A stretch of DNA of 61,967 nucleotides from Ferruginibacter sp. GTDB lineage: Bacteria > Bacteroidota > Bacteroidia > Chitinophagales > Chitinophagaceae. The position numbers and the translations under genes are program-made. Below the pieces are notes generated by a model. It had not been told where the DNA came from. It was given only the letters and a program-made list of their open reading frames with translations, and did not search any database. The stretch is from NCBI GenBank assembly GCA_025352695.1, contig JANXSK010000216.1, forward strand, positions 1 to 61,967, given 5' to 3'. Positions 19,201 through 29,059 of the stretch are shown in pieces (position 1 is the stretch's first letter; each line of letters starts with the position of its first letter).

Positions 19201-21000
19201 ATGAATTTTTTCAGGATATTTAAGTACATACACATCCCAAAAAACAAACTGGCATTATATCTTTTTTACACTATTTTATCAACGTTGTTTTCGCTGCTTT
19301 CTATCAATGCGCTGGCACCTTTTATGAATATTATTTTTAAGGCAGATAGTGCTACGCCTACTGCAAAACCTCAACAGCTTGGCAGGTTCAACGATTTTTT
19401 TAAACTCATTATTCAGGATCATGGCTCCCTGTATGCACTGGGTATTATCTGTACTTTAATGATTGTATCTATCTTTTTAAAAAATATTTTTGTTTACCTG
19501 TCACTATATGTATCAACACCGTTGCGTAGTAAAATATTGGCTGATTTTAGATTAAGGCTTTACACTAAAATTTTACAATTACCCGTAAGTTTTTTTACTG
19601 AGCAAAAAAAGGGCGACCTCATGAGTAGAATGATTGGCGATATTGCAGAAGTTCAAAACTCAATATTTACGGCATTGGAAGGATTGGTAAAAGACCCACT
19701 AATCATCCTCTCCTTTTTAGTAATGATGATTGTGTTAAGTCCCCAACTTTCTTTATTTCTACTCATTTTTTTACCGATCACCGGAGTAATTATTGGCAGA
19801 ATAAGCAAACGTTTAAAAAAGCAATCAACTGCTTATTCCGAAGCCAATGGCGAAAATCTGTCGCATGTGGAAGAAACGTTGGGCAGCATTAAAGTAATAA
19901 AAGCTTTTACAGCTGAACCCCGCATGTTACAAAAATTTAGTACTGGTAATGATAAACTATTTTTACTATTAAATAAAATGACCATGCGCCGCGACATTGC
20001 AAGTCCTTTAACAGAAGTGTTAGGCGTAACAGTACTTTGCGCCATTTTATACATCGGTGGCCGGTTTGTTTTTAGTACAGGTAATCACCTTACCGGTGGC
20101 GATTTAATGGCCTTTATTTTATTATTTGCCATGATCATTAACCCAGCTAAAAATTTATCTACTACCATCTCCAACGTACAAAAAGGAATGGGTGCCATTG
20201 AAAGAATTGAAGAGATATTGAATGCACCATTACAAGTAGAAGAGAAACCAGATGCCATTGTTTTAAACGGTTTTAACGATCGCATTGAATTTAAAAATGT
20301 AAGTTTCAGTTATGAAGATAAAGTCATCCTTAAAAATATCAGCTTCGTTATTGACAAAGGCAAAACAGTAGCATTGGTAGGTTCATCAGGCGCTGGCAAA
20401 TCTACCCTCGCCGATCTAATTCCAAGGTTTCATGATGTGGTAGAAGGAGCCATCTTAATTGATGGTGTAAACATAAAAGACTTTACTATTTCATCGTTGC
20501 GCAAGCAGATGAGCATTGTTACACAGGAAGCCATTTTATTTAATGATACCATTGCCAATAATATTGCTTTAGGCAATATCAATGCCACTCCTCAGGAAAT
20601 AACTGCTGCAGCTACCATTGCCAATGCACACAAATTTATTCTTCAAAAAGAAGCAGGCTACGATACCAATATTGGCGACCGGGGAATGAAGCTAAGCGGC
20701 GGCGAACGGCAGCGTGTAACTATTGCAAGGGCAGTTTTGCAAAACCCTCCCATACTTATTTTGGATGAAGCTACTTCCTCCTTAGATACAGAAAGTGAAC
20801 GCCTTGTGCAGGATGCTATTATAAACTTGATGCAGGATAGAACCTCTCTCGTGATAGCGCATCGCCTAAGTACCATCCGCAATGCAGATCAAATTATTGT
20901 GTTACAAAAAGGCGAGATCATAGAAAAAGGCACCCACGATACCTTAATTGCACAAAACGGTTTTTATAAAAAATTAGTGGATATGCAGGAGATAAAATAA
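19201..21000 (+). CDS. ABC exporter, MsbA-like (fused membrane and ATPase domains)
   Basis: A 599-residue half-transporter. About six membrane segments lie in residues 1-330, followed by a nucleotide-binding domain with Walker A GSSGAGKST (394-402), signature LSGGERQR and Walker B ILILDEATSSLD, and an H-loop in VIAHRLST. The order TMD-NBD and length fit exporters of the MsbA/lipid-flippase type, which work as homodimers. Likely substrates in this setting are lipid A or lipid-linked sugars, but specificity cannot be read from the sequence. It precedes the YifB/ComM gene and the glycosyltransferase block. A dispersed repeat follows its stop codon. Confidence 0.9.
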   Translation: MNFFRIFKYIHIPKNKLALYLFYTILSTLFSLLSINALAPFMNIIFKADSATPTAKPQQLGRFNDFFKLIIQDHGSLYALGIICTLMIVSIFLKNIFVYLSLYVSTPLRSKILADFRLRLYTKILQLPVSFFTEQKKGDLMSRMIGDIAEVQNSIFTALEGLVKDPLIILSFLVMMIVLSPQLSLFLLIFLPITGVIIGRISKRLKKQSTAYSEANGENLSHVEETLGSIKVIKAFTAEPRMLQKFSTGNDKLFLLLNKMTMRRDIASPLTEVLGVTVLCAILYIGGRFVFSTGNHLTGGDLMAFILLFAMIINPAKNLSTTISNVQKGMGAIERIEEILNAPLQVEEKPDAIVLNGFNDRIEFKNVSFSYEDKVILKNISFVIDKGKTVALVGSSGAGKSTLADLIPRFHDVVEGAILIDGVNIKDFTISSLRKQMSIVTQEAILFNDTIANNIALGNINATPQEITAAATIANAHKFILQKEAGYDTNIGDRGMKLSGGERQRVTIARAVLQNPPILILDEATSSLDTESERLVQDAIINLMQDRTSLVIAHRLSTIRNADQIIVLQKGEIIEKGTHDTLIAQNGFYKKLVDMQEIK

Positions 21001-21012
21001 TTTTTTTTTTGT

Positions 21013-21083
21013 TAGCCGAACTTTAGTATTGCAATTGAACTTCATTGGCGTCGCACTCGTGTACAATTTCAATTCTATTGAAC
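21013..21083 (+). repeat. Dispersed repeat, copy 2
   Basis: This stretch carries, in order, TAGCCGAA (21013-21020), GTATT, CTTCATTGGCGTC (from 21040), CACTC, TGTACA and ATTGAAC (21077-21083). Copy 1 at 68-131 has the same blocks on the minus strand. The core of 26 bases differs at only two positions. Both copies follow the stop codon of a gene in the same orientation as that gene. Confidence 0.6.
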
Positions 21084-21208
21084 AAAAATCGGTGTAATTT
21101 TTTTTTCTCAAAGCATTTTTATCAGCAAAGCAACAAATAAGTAGCTTTTTAAAAAAATGGAATGCTTATCTTTCAATGAGCGTTCAAATCAATTTTAATC
21201 TTTAATTC

Positions 21209-22756
21209 ATGCTGGTAAAAACGAATGGCAGTGCTGTTTATGGAGTAGAGGCAATTACCATTGCTATTGAAGTAAATATTAATAATCAGGGTAAAAGTGA
21301 TGCCATCATTGTTGGCCTTCCGGATGGCGCTGTTAAAGAAAGTTTACTGCGGGTAGAAAGTGCCATTAAAGACAATGGTTATTTTATGCCCCGAACCAGA
21401 TTAATAGTAAATTTAGCCCCCGCTGATATTCGCAAAAGCGGTACTGCATTTGACTTACCAATTGCAATGGCCACATTAGGCGCAAGTGAACAGCTCATTA
21501 ATCCAGAAAAGTTATTGGATTACGTTATAATGGGCGAACTTAGTTTAGACGGCACCGTTAGATCCATCAAAGGGGCTTTGCCAATAGCCATACAAGCACG
21601 CAAAGAAAATTTTAAAGGATTGATTGTACCCAAACAAAATGCCAGGGAAGCTGCTATGGTAAACAACCTGCTGGTATACGGTGTTGGGCATCTAAACGAA
21701 GTGGTTAATTTTTTTAAAGATGCAACTACTATCCAACCTACAATAGTAAATACAAGGGAAGAATTTGCTTACGCACAAAGCGATTTTGATATTGATTTTT
21801 GTGATGTAAAGGGGCAGGAAAATATAAAACGTGCGTTGGAAATTGCAGCCGCCGGTGGTCACAATGCCATTTTGATTGGCCCGCCGGGTGCTGGTAAAAC
21901 AATGCTGGCAAAACGTTTGCCTACCATACTTCCTCCGTTGAGTTTGCAGGAGGCTTTGGAGACAACAAAAATTCACAGTGTAGCTGGTAAGCTGCCGGAG
22001 AATGCTACACTTATTTCAAAACGTCCTTATCGTTCGCCACACCACACTATTTCTGATGTTGCGTTGGTTGGCGGCGGCGGTAATCCACAGCCAGGCGAAA
22101 TTTCTCTGGCACACAATGGCGTGTTATTTTTAGATGAATTGCCAGAGTTTAAAAGAACGGTATTGGAAGTAATGCGACAACCAATGGAAGAAAGAAGGGT
22201 AACAATTAGCAGGGCAAAAATTGCACTTGAATTTCCTTGTAGTTTTATGCTCATCGCCAGTATGAACCCCTGCCCTTGTGGTTATTTTAATCATCCCGAC
22301 AAACAATGTACCTGTCCACCGGGAGCTGTACAAAAATATTTAAATAAAATTTCGGGACCGTTGCTGGATAGAATTGACCTGCATGTAGAAGTTACGCCGG
22401 TTGCTTTTAGTGAACTTTCGAGCACCAAACAATACGAAAAAAGTGACCTCATCAGAGAGCGGGTTATTAAAGCCCGTAACATTCAGGAAGCAAGGTATAA
22501 AGACAATGAAGGCGTGTATGCCAATGCACAAATGAGCAGTAAAATGCTAAAAGAAATTTGTGTAATTAATACTGCCAGTCAAAACTTATTAAAGATTGCG
22601 ATGGAAAAATTAAATTTATCTGCCCGTGCTTATGACAGAATTTTGAAGGTTAGCAGAACGATAGCAGACCTCGACCGCAGTGCAGATATTAAAGCAGAAC
22701 ACTTAGCAGAAGCTATTCAATACAGAAGCCTGGACAGAGAAGGTTGGGCCGGATAA
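21209..22756 (+). CDS. comM: YifB/ComM family Mg-chelatase-like AAA+ ATPase
   Basis: A 515-residue AAA+ protein with the three-part layout of YifB/ComM: an N-terminal Lon-like fold (about 1-180, with LVNLAPADIRKSGTAFDLP), a Walker A loop GPPGAGKT at 224-231 with Walker B near LFLDELPEF, and a C-terminal domain that follows a Cys-rich insertion (CPCGYFNHPDKQCTC). ComM is a hexameric branch-migration helicase for integrating DNA during natural transformation. I infer that role; the protein is often misnamed magnesium chelatase. A TATCTTTC sequence at 21167-21174 is a weak promoter candidate. No competence genes are nearby. Confidence 0.93.
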   Translation: MLVKTNGSAVYGVEAITIAIEVNINNQGKSDAIIVGLPDGAVKESLLRVESAIKDNGYFMPRTRLIVNLAPADIRKSGTAFDLPIAMATLGASEQLINPEKLLDYVIMGELSLDGTVRSIKGALPIAIQARKENFKGLIVPKQNAREAAMVNNLLVYGVGHLNEVVNFFKDATTIQPTIVNTREEFAYAQSDFDIDFCDVKGQENIKRALEIAAAGGHNAILIGPPGAGKTMLAKRLPTILPPLSLQEALETTKIHSVAGKLPENATLISKRPYRSPHHTISDVALVGGGGNPQPGEISLAHNGVLFLDELPEFKRTVLEVMRQPMEERRVTISRAKIALEFPCSFMLIASMNPCPCGYFNHPDKQCTCPPGAVQKYLNKISGPLLDRIDLHVEVTPVAFSELSSTKQYEKSDLIRERVIKARNIQEARYKDNEGVYANAQMSSKMLKEICVINTASQNLLKIAMEKLNLSARAYDRILKVSRTIADLDRSADIKAEHLAEAIQYRSLDREGWAG

Positions 22757-22786
22757 AATAGCAACTCGTACTCCTTATAGAAATGG

Positions 22787-22794
22787 TAATTTCG
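22787..22794 (+). promoter_or_regulatory. Variant -7 promoter box before the GT4 gene
   Basis: TAATTTCG fits the TAnnTTCG variant and ends 25 bases before the ATG at 22820. Confidence 0.35.
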
Positions 22795-22819
22795 TACTAA
22801 CTAAACTCATTACTTTTTA

Positions 22820-23878
22820 ATGCCTGCAAAAATTCTGATAGACTGCGAACGCATGAAATATCAACATACCGGATTGTATCATTATTGCTACAACCTTGGT
22901 AAAAATTTAGTAGAAAATTGTAACCGACAAAGCGAAACACTTCAGTTTTTTTTACCTGAAAAAGAAGGTGCTATTTTTGGGAAAGAGGAAGCTTATTTTC
23001 ATCAAAAAAGCTGGCATAAACTACTGCTGCCTTCTACCCGCCAAATAAATGTTTGGCATGCTACCCACCAGGATACAGCTTACTTTCCCTTGCACAAAAA
23101 AGTTCTGATAGTATTAACCATTCATGATTTAAATGTACTGCACAATACCACCAAGACTGATTTAAAGAAGAAACGCTTTATAAATGAAATAGAAAAAAAA
23201 ATTCATAGAGCCGATCACATTACGTTCATTTCAAAATTCACTAAAACCGATGTTCAGCAATATGTTGATCTTACCAATAAACAATCCACGGTAATTTATA
23301 ATGGTTGTAATATAGTAGAAATTGAAAATCCACTCAAACCTTTAAATGCTCCAACAGCTTCTTTTCTCTTTACCATTGGCACTGTTACTTATAAAAAAAA
23401 CTTTCACGTTTTGCCAGCGTTGTTGGTAGGAAACGATAGCGTATTGATTATTGCAGGTATTACCCAAAGTGAGCCCTACAAACAAAAAATAATTCAGGAG
23501 GCTATTAAGCACCAGGTTGAAAAGAGAGTAATTTTTACCGGGTCGATATCTGAAAATGATAAGCAATGGTATTTAAAAAATTGTGAGGCTTTTGTTTTTC
23601 CCTCTTTAACCGAAGGCTTTGGACTTCCTGTAGTTGAAGCAATGTATTTTGGTATTCCTATATTTTTATCTCCTTACACCTCTTTACCAGAGATTGGTGG
23701 CGATGTATGTTACTATTTTAATTCTTTTGATAAAGCAGCTATGCAACTAACGATACAACAGGGTTTACAACATTACCGTACAACTGCTGCCAGTGAAAAA
23801 ATTAAAGCAAGGGCAGCGATTTTTAGTTGGAAAGATGCGGCACTTAAATACCTTGAAGTGTATAGAAGTTTGTATTAA
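22820..23878 (+). CDS. Glycosyltransferase family 4
   Basis: A 352-residue GT-B glycosyltransferase. The C-terminal domain carries the GT4 signature around EGFGLPVVEAMYFGIPI and a SISENDKQWYLKNCEAFVFPS segment. The N-terminal domain contains a degenerate glycine-rich start (QHTGLYHYCYNLGKNL). It transfers a sugar from an activated nucleotide donor, with retention, to a growing surface glycan or lipid; donor and acceptor are unknown. There is no signal peptide or membrane segment, so it acts in the cytosol or at the inner face of the membrane. It is the first of four glycosyltransferases between the two ABC exporters, and it converges with the next gene. Confidence 0.9.
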   Translation: MPAKILIDCERMKYQHTGLYHYCYNLGKNLVENCNRQSETLQFFLPEKEGAIFGKEEAYFHQKSWHKLLLPSTRQINVWHATHQDTAYFPLHKKVLIVLTIHDLNVLHNTTKTDLKKKRFINEIEKKIHRADHITFISKFTKTDVQQYVDLTNKQSTVIYNGCNIVEIENPLKPLNAPTASFLFTIGTVTYKKNFHVLPALLVGNDSVLIIAGITQSEPYKQKIIQEAIKHQVEKRVIFTGSISENDKQWYLKNCEAFVFPSLTEGFGLPVVEAMYFGIPIFLSPYTSLPEIGGDVCYYFNSFDKAAMQLTIQQGLQHYRTTAASEKIKARAAIFSWKDAALKYLEVYRSLY

Positions 23879-23891
23879 CGATAGCAATCAT

Positions 23892-24866
23892 TTATTTAAT
23901 CATCACAAACATCTTTAAGCAGAAAAGATATTTTCGTAGAGCAGATCGTTTTTTTGATGCAAGCAGCAGATTTTTATATTTAAAAAATAATACCATCCTC
24001 TGAAAGTTATTTAGCAGTGAAAAATTTTCATACGATTTTACAATCCTTCGCAGCACTTCTTTTTCTTTTACAAGTTCGTTGGGACAATTATTATAAAAAG
24101 CTTTTATTCTTATTCTTATCCGCTTCTTTTCGAGCCTATTTTTTTCAGCCTTATTTATTTTATTATGCTTGCGACTTTTACCACCTGCTGCCCCAAAAAT
24201 ATTAGCACTGTGCTGCCGGTAACTTGCAAGTGGTTCGTTTAAATATTTAATGCCTCCATAAAAAGTTGCCATATAACTCAACCACCAATCATGCGGAATT
24301 ACTTCAAGAAAAGGAATTACCTTTTGCATAAAATCTTTTCTTATCAAAGTGGCATGTCCGTAAATTCTACAAAAAATAGCTTGCTGCAAACAGTTATCAT
24401 AATCATGGCAATTGCCCCTGTCAGAAATATTTACACCAATTGGCTGTAAGTTTTCATCGCACAAAACAGAATCGCAATAAATTACTGGATAGCTGCCAAT
24501 GACCGCCTGCATTTTTTTAATCTTATCAACATGCCAAACATCATCCTGGTCGCAAAGTGCTATATATGTACCGCTTGCAAGTGTACATCCCTTTTCAAAA
24601 TTTTTAACGTAGCCCAAATTAATTTTATTAGAGTAAATATTGATGTGCGGATATTGTAGTTGAAAGTCTTTTAAAATTTCAATGGTATTATCAGTACTGC
24701 AATCGTCAACAACAATGATCTCAATATTTGAATACGTTTGAGCCACCACGGATTCCATTTGCTGAGCCAGAAATAAACTACCATTGTAGGTTGCAATAAC
24801 AATTGATACAAGTGGCAATTGTTTAGCAGTTGAATAATTTTCAAATTGGTGCTTAGATTCTATCAC
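23892..24866 (-). CDS. Glycosyltransferase family 2
   Basis: A 324-residue GT-A enzyme that starts with GTG. The N-terminal motif LVSIVIATYNGSLFLAQQME and the DDCSTDNT nucleotide-binding segment identify family 2, and CDQDDVWHVDKI holds the metal-binding acidic motif. The substrate is unknown. A similar protein is encoded at 25021, with the same CTYNG, DDASTDAT and DQDDIW motifs, so the two are likely paralogues. The neighbour at 22820 is convergent with a 13-base gap. Confidence 0.9.
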   Translation of the reverse strand: MIESKHQFENYSTAKQLPLVSIVIATYNGSLFLAQQMESVVAQTYSNIEIIVVDDCSTDNTIEILKDFQLQYPHINIYSNKINLGYVKNFEKGCTLASGTYIALCDQDDVWHVDKIKKMQAVIGSYPVIYCDSVLCDENLQPIGVNISDRGNCHDYDNCLQQAIFCRIYGHATLIRKDFMQKVIPFLEVIPHDWWLSYMATFYGGIKYLNEPLASYRQHSANIFGAAGGKSRKHNKINKAEKNRLEKKRIRIRIKAFYNNCPNELVKEKEVLRRIVKSYENFSLLNNFQRMVLFFKYKNLLLASKKRSALRKYLFCLKMFVMIK

Positions 24867-25020
24867 AATAAAATAAAAAATTTAATGTATTTATGAATTG
24901 GCTGGTAGTAGCTTTGCTTTAACAGGCTAGGCAATATTTTTACACAAAAATATACATAGTAAACTGATGTTTAGCTTATACCTTATTTTTAAACCTTAAT
25001 TAATTTTAATAAAACGCTTC

Positions 25021-25941
25021 ATGGATCAACCGCTAATTTCTGTTATTGTTTGTACCTATAATGGCGCTTTGTTTTTAGAAGAGCAGCTTCAATCAATTCT
25101 TACTCAAACATATTCAAACATTGAAGTAATTATTACAGATGATGCTTCTACAGATGCCACTTGCCAAATCATACAAAAATATAGCACCAACCCTGCAATC
25201 ACTATTAATTTAAATAAAGAAAATATTGGTTTGCAAAAAAATATCGAGTTGTCTGCCGGCTTATGCAAAGGAAGTTATATTGCCTTTTCTGATCAGGATG
25301 ATATATGGTTACCGCAAAAAATTGAAAGTTTATATGCAGCCATTGGCAAGCATTCGCTTGTTTATAGTGACAGTAAACTTATTGATAATAAAGGAAATGA
25401 TTTACATAAAAGCTTATCCGATTTCAGACGTTTTAAAAATATTTACCATTCAAAAGGATTTGGTATTTATAACGCTGTATCCGGCCACACAACTTTGGGC
25501 ACAAGAGATTTAGTGATGCAATCGCTACCAATACCTACAGGATTTTATCATGATTGGTGGATTGCAATACAGGCAGCCAATTTAAATGGAATACAATTTT
25601 TAAATAAAAAATTAACACTTTACCGGCAGCATGATAATAACCTTACAGAAAACATAATTGAAAAAGAATTGGGTTCACGGCCATTTTATAAAAGATATGA
25701 GGAATATAGCAGAGATCTTAAATGGCTTGAGTTACTAAAAAATAATCCGCTTGAAAAAGACAAATCGTTTTATACCGAGTTTTATAATTTATACTTATTA
25801 AAAAAACAAGGTCGCTTTGTTTGGCCACTATTCTGGTTTTTGATTCGGCACCAAAAGAGCATTTTCTTTTTTTCTAAAAAGAACTTCCTAAGTCAATTAT
25901 TTGAAATTAGAAAAAGGGCCAGGAGCGAAAGAGAAGTATAA
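25021..25941 (+). CDS. Glycosyltransferase family 2
   Basis: A 306-residue GT-A enzyme. LISVIVCTYNGALFLEEQL opens the fold, DDASTDATC and SDQDDIWLPQKI carry the nucleotide and metal-binding residues. It resembles the product of the divergent gene ending at 24866 in sequence and length, consistent with an old duplication. Acceptor and donor sugars are not predictable. The next glycosyltransferase converges from the other strand. Confidence 0.9.
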   Translation: MDQPLISVIVCTYNGALFLEEQLQSILTQTYSNIEVIITDDASTDATCQIIQKYSTNPAITINLNKENIGLQKNIELSAGLCKGSYIAFSDQDDIWLPQKIESLYAAIGKHSLVYSDSKLIDNKGNDLHKSLSDFRRFKNIYHSKGFGIYNAVSGHTTLGTRDLVMQSLPIPTGFYHDWWIAIQAANLNGIQFLNKKLTLYRQHDNNLTENIIEKELGSRPFYKRYEEYSRDLKWLELLKNNPLEKDKSFYTEFYNLYLLKKQGRFVWPLFWFLIRHQKSIFFFSKKNFLSQLFEIRKRARSEREV

Positions 25942-25995
25942 CTACTTTACTGCAGGGTGAATATGCATACATTAAAAGTAAATCACAAAAAAACA

Positions 25996-26880
25996 TTATG
26001 GTTTTATCAGCCGGTAATTTTTAAAATCAAATAATCTTTTACCGGTTTTTTTCTCAAACCAAAATAATAATTTTTCTTTTAGTGAAAACTTTTTCTGGCT
26101 CAGATCCAATTCAATCTGCCAGTTTTTTCTTTCAATGCGTGGTTGTATTACAAGGGGATGTGTACCGGTAAATTTGCGAAGTGAATCATAATTTTTTTCA
26201 AAGTCGTATAACTCAGGTGCTGCAGCAGGTGAAGTGTTTTCTATAAAAGCCTCACCAAGATAATACCTGTCAGTATCTTTTTGTTTTTGCCGCATTTGCT
26301 TCGGACTTTTTACCCAGCCATAATGATATATTTCTGCATCAATTAAAACAACGTCCAACTTTTTATTACCTTTTCTAAATCCCTGCGCATCTTTATAAGA
26401 AGAAATTTGTTTAACGTTTTTAATCATCCTCACTTCATAATTATACCATTTACGGCTATCGCCAACATAATCGTAAGTAGCATAAAAATGTAGGTATTTA
26501 AAAAGTAATCCTTCTACCTTTTCATTTGATAGGTATTTTTTTGCAGCTTCAATAATAGTTGTATGGTATTTCTCATGTACAATTTCATCAGCTTGTATGT
26601 AAAATATCCAATCGGTATCTGCAGAAACAAGTGCGATTACTTTATCTGTTTCCACTGCATACACTTTACCTCCTTTGCTTAAACTCATATCCCACCTAGA
26701 AAACACTATCCTTAACTTATCAGATGCAATGCTATTTATCAGTTGCTCAGTATCATCTTCTCCCCTGTCTATGCTCACAATCATTTCATCCACCATCGGT
26801 AAAATCGAATTGATGGCCTCTACAACCGGGTAATCATTCTTTACTGCATTTCTAATTATAGTTACACCTGTTATTTTCAT
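25996..26880 (-). CDS. Glycosyltransferase family 2-like protein
   Basis: A 294-residue protein with a GT-A-like start (ITGVTIIRNAVKNDYPVVEAI) and an FYIQADEIVHEK segment at about residues 92-103 that replaces the usual DxD with an acidic-rich loop. It belongs to the family 2-like enzymes that often lie in lipopolysaccharide or capsule loci. Function beyond a sugar transfer is unknown. The start lies in the same divergent spacer as the folded element at 27001-27101. Confidence 0.75.
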   Translation of the reverse strand: MKITGVTIIRNAVKNDYPVVEAINSILPMVDEMIVSIDRGEDDTEQLINSIASDKLRIVFSRWDMSLSKGGKVYAVETDKVIALVSADTDWIFYIQADEIVHEKYHTTIIEAAKKYLSNEKVEGLLFKYLHFYATYDYVGDSRKWYNYEVRMIKNVKQISSYKDAQGFRKGNKKLDVVLIDAEIYHYGWVKSPKQMRQKQKDTDRYYLGEAFIENTSPAAAPELYDFEKNYDSLRKFTGTHPLVIQPRIERKNWQIELDLSQKKFSLKEKLLFWFEKKTGKRLFDFKNYRLIKP

Positions 26881-27218
26881 GCTGGTTGTTTAAATATATC
26901 AAAGAACCGAAATTATTCTGATAGAATTAGTATTACAGAAAACAAAATGTAGCACTTAAAATACCTGTTTGGTTTTAAATTTTTTATAAAATATTTATTT
27001 CAATACCATGTAGTTAAAGTGGTTGGTGAGACACCAATCACGGAAGGCAGCAGTGGCGGGTGTCCTCACCCGCCACCCAGTTTGTTACCTAAATGACATT
27101 GATATTTAATTATTGAAATCATATATAAGGCAGGCTGTAATCTTGTCATTTTCGCCAAACTTGTACGATATTTGGTACATCGACACTTTTCAATATATCA
27201 TTACTCATAATTTAGCAG
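26881..27218. other. Divergent intergenic region with folded GC-rich element
   Basis: A 338-base spacer between the minus-strand glycosyltransferase and the plus-strand ABC transporter. AT-rich flanks surround the GC-rich element at 27001-27101, which is listed separately. No clear TAnnTTTG box was found for either gene. Confidence 0.5.
27001..27101. repeat. REP-like element with nested inverted repeats
   Basis: Outer arms CAATACCATGTAGTTAA (27001-27017) and TTACCTAAATGACATTG (27085-27101) form an imperfect inverted repeat (13 of 17 positions pair). Inside are two hairpins: GGTTGGTG with CACCAATC around a three-base loop (27021-27039), and GTGGCGGGTG with CACCCGCCAC around a TCCT loop (27053-27076), a perfect 10-bp stem. 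GC content is far above the flanks. This looks like a small mobile or REP-like repeat or a structured RNA; only one copy is present here. Confidence 0.6.
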
Positions 27219-29027
27219 ATGAAAATATTACTTACTTATTTAAAACCTTATAAAGGGTTGATTGCATTAGCCCTGCTGTTGGCTGCCATCAACCAGGTTT
27301 TCTCCATGCTTGATCCATACTTTTTTGGTAAACTCGTAGATAAATTTGCGGCTCATCCCAAACAGACAGGCTATTACGATGCAACAAAAGTTTTTCATGT
27401 AACTGGCACAAGAACGCAATCGGAATTTGTGTGGGGTGTTTTGGGTATGCTTGGTATTTTAATTAGCGTAGCAATGATATCAAGGATTGCTAAGGCATTC
27501 CAGGATTATTTTGGTAATGTTATTGTTCAAAAATTTGGTGCTAAAATTTTTACAGATGGCCTGCAACATTCAATGAAACTGCCTTATCAGGAATTTGAAG
27601 ACCAGCGCAGTGGTGAAACATTATCCATATTATCAAAAGTAAGGTCGGATACAGAAAAGTTTATTATATCCTTTATAAATATTCTTTTTGGCATGTTGGT
27701 GGGTATTGTATTTGTATCTGTTTATGCAGCAAGGTTACATTGGTCTATCATGCCAATTTACTTAGGTGGCATGTTAATATTGGCGTTGCTAACGAGTTTA
27801 CTCAGTAAGAAAATAAAAGTTATTCAAAAAAATATAGTAAAAGAAACAACTGTGCTGGCAGGTACTACCACAGAGTCTTTAAGAAATATTGAACTGGTAA
27901 AAAGCCTTGGACTTACTAATCAGGAAATAGGAAGGCTTAACAAAAACACGTACAAAATTCTTGACCTCGAATTGCGAAAAGTAAAAAGCATCCGCACCTT
28001 AAGTTTTATACAGGGTACTTTTGTAAACCTACTTCGCCAGTTTATCATGTTTACATTATTGTGGTTGGTTTTTCAGGATAAATTAACCGCCGGTGAGGTA
28101 ATAACACTTACCTTTTATTCCTTCTTTATTTTTGGTCCCTTGCAGGAAATTGGCAATATTATTCTTTCTTACAGAGAGGCAGAAGCGTCTCTTAATAATT
28201 TTCACAGCCTTATGAATAAATCCCCTGAGCCAACGGCTGTTAATCCAAAACCATTGGGTAAAATAAATGATCTTGCCTTTAAAAATGTAAGTTTTAAACA
28301 CACTACTGCCAGCCATAAAGCAATCGATAAAATTGCCTTTACCGTTAAGCTTGGTGAAACCATCGCCTTTGTTGGCCCAAGCGGCAGTGGTAAATCTACT
28401 TTAATGAAATTATTGGTTGGTCTTTATCGGCCACAAGAAGGGAAGATAGAATACAACGGACTTGATGAAACCGAAATTAATTTTGATGATCTCCGCAAAC
28501 AGATTGGCTTTGTTACACAAGACACTAATTTGTTTAGTGGTACCATCAAAGAAAACCTACTGTTTGTTAACCCGGTTGCCACAGATGACGACCTAAAGGA
28601 TGTGTTAGAAAAGGCAAGCTGCACCAATTTAGTACTACGTGCCGAAAAAGGTTTGGATACCATGATTGGTGAGGGCGGGCTTAAATTAAGTGGTGGCGAA
28701 AAACAGCGGCTATCCATTGCCCGTGCATTATTAAGAAAGCCACAGCTACTTATTTTTGATGAAGCAACCTCTGCATTGGACTCTTTAACAGAAGAAGAAA
28801 TAACAAATACCATCAAAGAAATATCCTCTGCCAAAGAACAGATTTCTATTTTAATAGCTCACCGCTTAAGTACCATTATGCACGCCGATAGAATTTATGT
28901 GTTGGAAAAAGGCGACGTAGTTGAAACAGGTACGCACGAAAAACTATTAGAAGAAAAAGGATTGTATTATGCTATGTGGCGGCAGCAAATTGGAGAACGA
29001 AAAAAAATGCAACAAGTACCTGTTTAA
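27219..29027 (+). CDS. ABC exporter (fused membrane and ATPase domains)
   Basis: A 602-residue half-transporter with about six membrane segments in residues 1-330, then Walker A GPSGSGKST at 386-394, signature LSGGEKQR, Walker B LLIFDEATSALD and an H-loop in LIAHRLST. It is only distantly similar to the exporter at 19201. Together they bracket the glycosyltransferase block, and either might move lipid-linked sugars, but this is inference. A periplasmic-loop insertion (residues about 45-80) distinguishes it from typical MsbA proteins. The substrate is unknown. Confidence 0.9.
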   Translation: MKILLTYLKPYKGLIALALLLAAINQVFSMLDPYFFGKLVDKFAAHPKQTGYYDATKVFHVTGTRTQSEFVWGVLGMLGILISVAMISRIAKAFQDYFGNVIVQKFGAKIFTDGLQHSMKLPYQEFEDQRSGETLSILSKVRSDTEKFIISFINILFGMLVGIVFVSVYAARLHWSIMPIYLGGMLILALLTSLLSKKIKVIQKNIVKETTVLAGTTTESLRNIELVKSLGLTNQEIGRLNKNTYKILDLELRKVKSIRTLSFIQGTFVNLLRQFIMFTLLWLVFQDKLTAGEVITLTFYSFFIFGPLQEIGNIILSYREAEASLNNFHSLMNKSPEPTAVNPKPLGKINDLAFKNVSFKHTTASHKAIDKIAFTVKLGETIAFVGPSGSGKSTLMKLLVGLYRPQEGKIEYNGLDETEINFDDLRKQIGFVTQDTNLFSGTIKENLLFVNPVATDDDLKDVLEKASCTNLVLRAEKGLDTMIGEGGLKLSGGEKQRLSIARALLRKPQLLIFDEATSALDSLTEEEITNTIKEISSAKEQISILIAHRLSTIMHADRIYVLEKGDVVETGTHEKLLEEKGLYYAMWRQQIGERKKMQQVPV

Positions 29028-29059
29028 AATATTTAAACAACGTTGTAGTTGAGTGCCCA

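Noticed and set aside
21209..22756. AAA+ ATPase as a magnesium chelatase or phage-defence protein
   Set aside because: The Lon-like N-terminus and Cys-rich insertion fit YifB/ComM, and no defence or chelatase partner genes lie nearby.
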